Below are positions 59,873-64,000 of a stretch of DNA of 64,000 bases, piece by piece. A program made the position numbers and the translations under genes. The notes beneath the pieces were generated by a model, which made no database searches, was not told the DNA's origin, and saw only the letters and a list, made by a program, of their open reading frames with translations. Positions within the stretch are counted from its first letter, which is position 1. The number at the start of each line of letters is the position of its first letter. The DNA comes from Sphingobacterium sp. ML3W. GTDB taxonomy: Bacteria > Bacteroidota > Bacteroidia > Sphingobacteriales > Sphingobacteriaceae. Location of the stretch: NCBI RefSeq assembly GCF_000747525.1, contig NZ_CP009278.1, forward strand, positions 2,418,001 to 2,482,000, read 5' to 3'.

Positions 59873-62800
59873 ATGTATAAAAATTATGCACAACTTGGTC
59901 GTGCCCAGCAGGATCGAGCTCAGAAAATGAAAAGTAGCGATTCCTCAAATTTCTGGGGGAAGCCGCAAATGAAAAGTAAAATTATGCGTATTTCGCTTAC
60001 GTCGTTATTGATGACATGTAGCCTTGTGCATGTAGGAGCCACTACCTATGCACAGAAGGTGTCGATTAAGGAGAAGTCTATCTCCTTGCGCCAGGTTTTC
60101 GGTACGATTAACAAACAAACTGGCTATAGTTATTTTTGGGCTGCGAAAACTATCGATCCAGCCACAAAGGTGAGTTTGAACGTTTCCAATGGTTCATTAC
60201 GGGAAACATTAGGGGATGTATTGGGAAAATTGAACCTAGACTATGAAATTAAGGATAAGACGATTGTTATCAGAGAGGTGTCCAATCAAGTAGAACGAAT
60301 CCCTTTGATGCAACAGATCAATGCGACTGGACATGTCGTGGATTTTAATGGGAATCCGTTAGTTGGTGTTACCGTTCGATTAAAAGGGACAAACAAAGGT
60401 ACGTCTACTAACAATACCGGCCGCTTTGAGTTGGCTCAATTGCCAGAAAAAGCAGAACTGGAATTCAGTATGTTGGGATATGCACCTATGACCAAATCTG
60501 CAGCTGTGGATATGGGGCGAATTGTGATGCATATTTCGGAAGGGCAGTTGGACGAAGTGAATGTTACAGTGAACACAGGGTATCAGAAAATCAGTAAGGA
60601 ACGTGCAGCGGGTTCTTTTTCGCAGGTAACCTCAAAAGAGTTGGAGGGAAGGCTCCAGATGAGTTTGTTAGAACGTATCGAAGGCTTTTTACCGGGTATG
60701 AACCTAGTGACCAATGCAAATAGTCCTCAAAATACCAGAAATAATTTAGGAATTGAAATTCGCGGTCGTGCAACTTTAAATGGGCAGGCTGCTCCATTGG
60801 TAGTAGTGGATGGTATGCCTTATGAAGGTGACTTGACAGCATTAAATCCCAATGATATTGCTACAGTCACGGTATTAAAAGATGCTTCTGCAGCGTCTAT
60901 TTACGGGGTGCGCTCATCTAATGGAGTCATCGTGATTTCGACTAAGATGGGAAAACCCGGAAAAACTAAAATCGATTACAGTAATACCCTTTCATTTAGA
61001 GGCCTGCCTAGCCGTTCATACTTGAACAAAATGAATAGTGCCGAATTGGTGGGTTTTCAAAAAGAAATGTTTGCTTACCGTTCTGGTGACTACGACGCCA
61101 TAGATCCACGTAAATCGATGAATGACGTTTACCGTATATTATATGATCATAAAGGAGGCATTATATCGGAGACCGAGATGGAAAGACAACTGGATGTATT
61201 GCGTAATCGCAATCGATATTCCAATATGGAAGAATTTTTGAATACTACTCGTTTTGACCAACAGCATAATTTAGCGCTTTCAGGTGGTGTAGATCGTTAT
61301 ACTTACCATTACTCATTGAACTATACACAGCCTGGTGATTATAATAAAGGGCGTGCAACTACGAAAGCTATTGGTTTCAATTTGAAAAACAATTTTAAAT
61401 TGAATGATTGGTTGACTCTTCGTGCCAATGTTTTGGGAAAGAATCAAAGTCGTGAAGGGAATATTGGCTTTAATTTCTATGATAATTATATAGGAGGGAA
61501 GGCATCTTATTATTTGTTACACGATGAGAATGGTAACCCTGCTCAGTGGTATAATAATAAATCGCAGTTTGAAATCGATCGTTTGAATGATCTTGGACTG
61601 GAAGATGAGACCTATAAACCTCTTGAACAACTTAATTATAGAAATGAGAAATTTTATAATAAGTATATCAATTTGAATTTTGGAGCTAATTTTAAATTAG
61701 CTAAAGGTTTGGATTTCGACCTTTCTTACCAAACAGAACGTACTGAAGGCTATAATGGAACGTTGAGTAGAGGTCAGTATTATGAGGTAGCTTCTATGGT
61801 GAATGATGCGACGCAGATTGATAAAGATGGTCTGATCAAGCGACACATCCCGCAAGGTGGTCAGTTTTCTGAATTGCGTAACGATATTAATAGTTACACG
61901 TTAAGAGGGCAATTGAATTATCAAAATACATTTAATGATAAACATGAAATTGTCACTATAGCAGGAGCTGAACGAAGAGAGATTAATGAGCGCTTTACAG
62001 ATATTTATAAATATGGTTATGATGAAAGCAGTTTGGTGTATAAGGGTATTAATGAAGAGAATTTTGGTATTAATATAAAAAATACCCAATCGCTTTTCAA
62101 TAGTTATACGATTGCGAAAAAGGAGAAGGGATTTATAGATATAGTTGATCGTTTCATTTCATTTTATGCTAATGCTTCGTATACATATAACCGTAAATTG
62201 ACATTGAGTGGAAGTATGCGTATTGATCAATCCAATCCTTTTGGTACAGATATCAAAACTCAGTATAAACCACTATGGTCTGTTGGCGCCCTTTATCATT
62301 TACCAAAAATCAACTGGGATGGATTGGATAAATGGTCGGTTCGGATGACTTATGGTGTGAACGGTAACGTACCGAAGGATAATGGGCCATATTTAATCGC
62401 TCGTGTAGACAATAATCTGAACTCATTAACAGGTGAGATGCAATCGTCAATTTCTTCTCCACCAAACCCGCTATTGCGTTGGGAACGGACTAATGTATTC
62501 AATTTTGGCTTGGACTTTTCGATGTTAAAAAATAGATTAAATACGACGATAGATATATATAATAAGAATACTTCAGATTTATTAGGCCCTACAGCAATTG
62601 ATCCAACCTTGGGGTGGAGTAATTTGAATATGAATTATGGAGATATGCAAAACCGAGGTATTGAAGTAAGTTTGAATGCTCTTGTCTACAAAAATGATAA
62701 TTTCACTTGGAATTCGGGTGTTAATTTTAGTTATAACCGTAATAAAATTACTCATCTATATGTTTCTCAGAATACACCTTATTCTTATTACAGTACGACA

Positions 62801-63493
62801 CAGAATCGTGTTGGTATTCCAATGGGAAGTTTGTACAGTATCGATTACGCCTGCTTGAATGAGAGTGGCGAGCCTTTAGCTTTTAAAAGGGATGGTACGC
62901 TTGTTGGGAATACACAACAGTTAAGCGTTGATGATTTGTTATACAGTGGTACTACAATAGCACCCTATAGTGCATCATGGAGAAATGGTTTTAATTACAA
63001 GAATTTATCTTTGAATTTTAATTTTATTTTCAATGGTGGTCATGTAATGAGAGGGGTTCATCCTGAATTTTTGAGTAAATATGCTGAGTTGAATTACAAT
63101 AGTAATTTTGATCGTACTTGGTTGAATTACTGGAAGGTACCAGGTGATGAACTGAAGAATCCAGAAATGGCTCCTAAGTTTATTTCTGCTGCTTCTGGTA
63201 ATATTTCAGACATTTATTCAGCAGCAAATATTTTTGTTCAAAAAGCAGATTATATTAAATTGAGGGACGTTTCGATTTCTTATACTTTGCCTCGCCAATG
63301 GGTGTCAAAAGCTAATCTTAATTTTGTACGTGTGACAGGACAGATTCAGAATCTTTGGAGATGGACGGCAAATTCGGATAATTTGGATTCTGAAGTGTGG
63401 TCGGGTTTTAATGGAGTCAGTTCTTTGACTAGTCCATCAAGAGGCGTTTTGACTCCGATAGTGTATAATTTAGGGTTATCTGTAGGACTTTAA
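59873..63493 (+). CDS. SusC/RagA-family TonB-dependent outer-membrane transporter
   Basis: The 1206-residue protein has an export signal (KIMRISLTSLLMTCSLVHVGATTYAQ) after a long N-terminal extension, an STN domain (KSISLRQVFGTINKQTGYSY near 68), a carboxypeptidase-like CarbopepD_reg_2 domain (GHVVDFNGNPLVGVTVRLKGTNKGT near 148), and the plug (ATVTVLKDASAASIYGVRSSNGVIVISTK near 325) before the beta-barrel. The STN domain indicates signalling to FecR. The barrel ends GVLTPIVYNLGLSVGL. The substrate is unknown; homologues import glycans or peptides. The first in-frame ATG is assigned; a start at MKSKIMRIS is also possible. Confidence 0.93.
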   Translation: MYKNYAQLGRAQQDRAQKMKSSDSSNFWGKPQMKSKIMRISLTSLLMTCSLVHVGATTYAQKVSIKEKSISLRQVFGTINKQTGYSYFWAAKTIDPATKVSLNVSNGSLRETLGDVLGKLNLDYEIKDKTIVIREVSNQVERIPLMQQINATGHVVDFNGNPLVGVTVRLKGTNKGTSTNNTGRFELAQLPEKAELEFSMLGYAPMTKSAAVDMGRIVMHISEGQLDEVNVTVNTGYQKISKERAAGSFSQVTSKELEGRLQMSLLERIEGFLPGMNLVTNANSPQNTRNNLGIEIRGRATLNGQAAPLVVVDGMPYEGDLTALNPNDIATVTVLKDASAASIYGVRSSNGVIVISTKMGKPGKTKIDYSNTLSFRGLPSRSYLNKMNSAELVGFQKEMFAYRSGDYDAIDPRKSMNDVYRILYDHKGGIISETEMERQLDVLRNRNRYSNMEEFLNTTRFDQQHNLALSGGVDRYTYHYSLNYTQPGDYNKGRATTKAIGFNLKNNFKLNDWLTLRANVLGKNQSREGNIGFNFYDNYIGGKASYYLLHDENGNPAQWYNNKSQFEIDRLNDLGLEDETYKPLEQLNYRNEKFYNKYINLNFGANFKLAKGLDFDLSYQTERTEGYNGTLSRGQYYEVASMVNDATQIDKDGLIKRHIPQGGQFSELRNDINSYTLRGQLNYQNTFNDKHEIVTIAGAERREINERFTDIYKYGYDESSLVYKGINEENFGINIKNTQSLFNSYTIAKKEKGFIDIVDRFISFYANASYTYNRKLTLSGSMRIDQSNPFGTDIKTQYKPLWSVGALYHLPKINWDGLDKWSVRMTYGVNGNVPKDNGPYLIARVDNNLNSLTGEMQSSISSPPNPLLRWERTNVFNFGLDFSMLKNRLNTTIDIYNKNTSDLLGPTAIDPTLGWSNLNMNYGDMQNRGIEVSLNALVYKNDNFTWNSGVNFSYNRNKITHLYVSQNTPYSYYSTTQNRVGIPMGSLYSIDYACLNESGEPLAFKRDGTLVGNTQQLSVDDLLYSGTTIAPYSASWRNGFNYKNLSLNFNFIFNGGHVMRGVHPEFLSKYAELNYNSNFDRTWLNYWKVPGDELKNPEMAPKFISAASGNISDIYSAANIFVQKADYIKLRDVSISYTLPRQWVSKANLNFVRVTGQIQNLWRWTANSDNLDSEVWSGFNGVSSLTSPSRGVLTPIVYNLGLSVGL

Positions 63494-63509
63494 AATTTAG
63501 AAAATTAGC

Positions 63510-64000
63510 ATGAAAAGAGTATATTTAAGTTTGTTATTGGGTCTTTTAACATTGGGAAGCTGTAGTAAATATTTGGATATTAAGCCTAAGGGTTTTACAA
63601 TTCCTGAGTACATAAAAGACTATCAACTTTTACTAAACAGTTCGTCTCTAATTGCGTCGACACCGGGTTATCCTGTTTTTTTGACAGATGACTTGTATTC
63701 TGGTGATCGTAATGACGTGCAGTCCGGTGCACGATATGACTATTATTCTTATTTGAAGAAGCAACTCTATAGTTTCGCTCATGGAGCAGTACTTGAAGAT
63801 GGGCAGACGGATACTTATTGGGAAACAGCCTATAGCCGTATTTTTACATATAATGTCATCATTAATAATATTTTAAAGGCTTCTGATGGTACGGATATTC
63901 AAAAAAGAAGAATTTGGGCAGAAGCGCTAATAGGGCGTGCATTCGAATACCTGAATTTGGTCAATATGTACGGGGCACATTATAATGTTAAAACAGCATC
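63510..64000 (+). CDS. SusD/RagB-family lipoprotein, 3' end outside window
   Basis: The frame begins MKRVYLSLLLGLLTLGSCSK with lipobox Cys at 18, then YLDIKPKGFTIPEYIKDYQLLLNSSSL and YWETAYSRIFTYNVIINNIL, DGTDIQKRRIWAEALIGRAFEYLNLVNMYG, which match the helical repeats of SusD outer-membrane lipoproteins. The gene starts 16 bases after susC and runs off the right edge of the window. With SusC it forms the transporter and nutrient-binding complex. Confidence 0.92.
   Translation, partial: MKRVYLSLLLGLLTLGSCSKYLDIKPKGFTIPEYIKDYQLLLNSSSLIASTPGYPVFLTDDLYSGDRNDVQSGARYDYYSYLKKQLYSFAHGAVLEDGQTDTYWETAYSRIFTYNVIINNILKASDGTDIQKRRIWAEALIGRAFEYLNLVNMYGAHYNVKTA

Noticed and set aside
1..64000. CRISPR array, tRNA or rRNA genes, prophage
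   Set aside because: I saw no regular spacer-repeat array, no cloverleaf or rRNA-like tract, and no phage structural genes. The 21-base period at 20573-21062 is a degenerate coding repeat, not a CRISPR.

Overview
The window looks like a chromosomal segment of a Bacteroidota bacterium, most probably Sphingobacterium or a close relative in Sphingobacteriaceae. The evidence is a SusC/SusD pair preceded by an ECF sigma factor and a FecR anti-sigma factor, AT-rich spacers, CHASE3/GAF hybrid kinases, an IS4-type element, and many small Bacteroidota lipoproteins. I recognise no rRNA, tRNA or CRISPR array. Family assignments come from reading motifs, not from database searches.

Layout. 1-3.0 kb: a partial unknown gene, a methyltransferase, a lipoprotein, gene relics including a lysS tail with an in-frame stop, and a 50-residue lmo0937-type membrane protein. 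3.9-6.0 kb: an ECF sigma factor without a visible anti-sigma partner, a tiny hydrophilic protein and a glycosyltransferase. 6.4-13.7 kb: a signalling operon of two large histidine kinases, single receivers, CheR and CheB, with no chemoreceptor or CheA/CheW. 14-15.4 kb: a YciF-type ferritin-like protein and small genes. 15.5-19.7 kb: an MFS exporter, an AraC regulator and an FAD/NAD(P) oxidoreductase. 19.8-22.1 kb: a small HicB-like gene, a decayed heptapeptide-repeat gene, an FN3 protein and a truncated gene. 22.1-28.8 kb: a phytochrome-like kinase, a complete IS with a 9-bp target duplication, an atypical kinase with a LuxR-type regulator, and small stress-type proteins. 29.2-44.2 kb: DJ-1/PfpI, YihY, BaeRF, lipid kinase, SurE, DUF421, DUF2383, a second but frameshifted phytochrome-like kinase, SDR, a second ECF sigma factor, DUF4142 and an aldo/keto reductase. 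44.3-48.3 kb: a trehalose operon. 48.5-52.5 kb: second copies of small stress genes, a broken response regulator and a lipase-like hydrolase. 52.8-56.3 kb: the NHEJ pair LigD and Ku. 56.6 kb to the end: a YeiH-type transporter and a sigma/FecR/SusC/SusD locus that runs off the right edge.

Together, 3.9-56 kb reads as a stress-protection island: trehalose synthesis, NHEJ repair, ferritin-like and four-helix proteins, general-stress flavoprotein and SDR homologues, and many sensors. The strongest unexplained signal is a recurring promoter-like pattern, [A/G]AAC, 16-17 bases, [C/T]GTT, found by eye upstream of about a dozen of these genes and absent from most non-stress genes here. It resembles the EcfG general-stress promoter of Alphaproteobacteria (GGAAC-N16-CGTT). 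Two stand-alone ECF sigma factors in the window (3883-4389 and 40429-40929) are candidates to read it. I propose this as a possible general stress regulon. It also contains duplicated families: two phytochrome-like kinases lacking the bilin cysteine, and paired small lipoproteins and membrane proteins.
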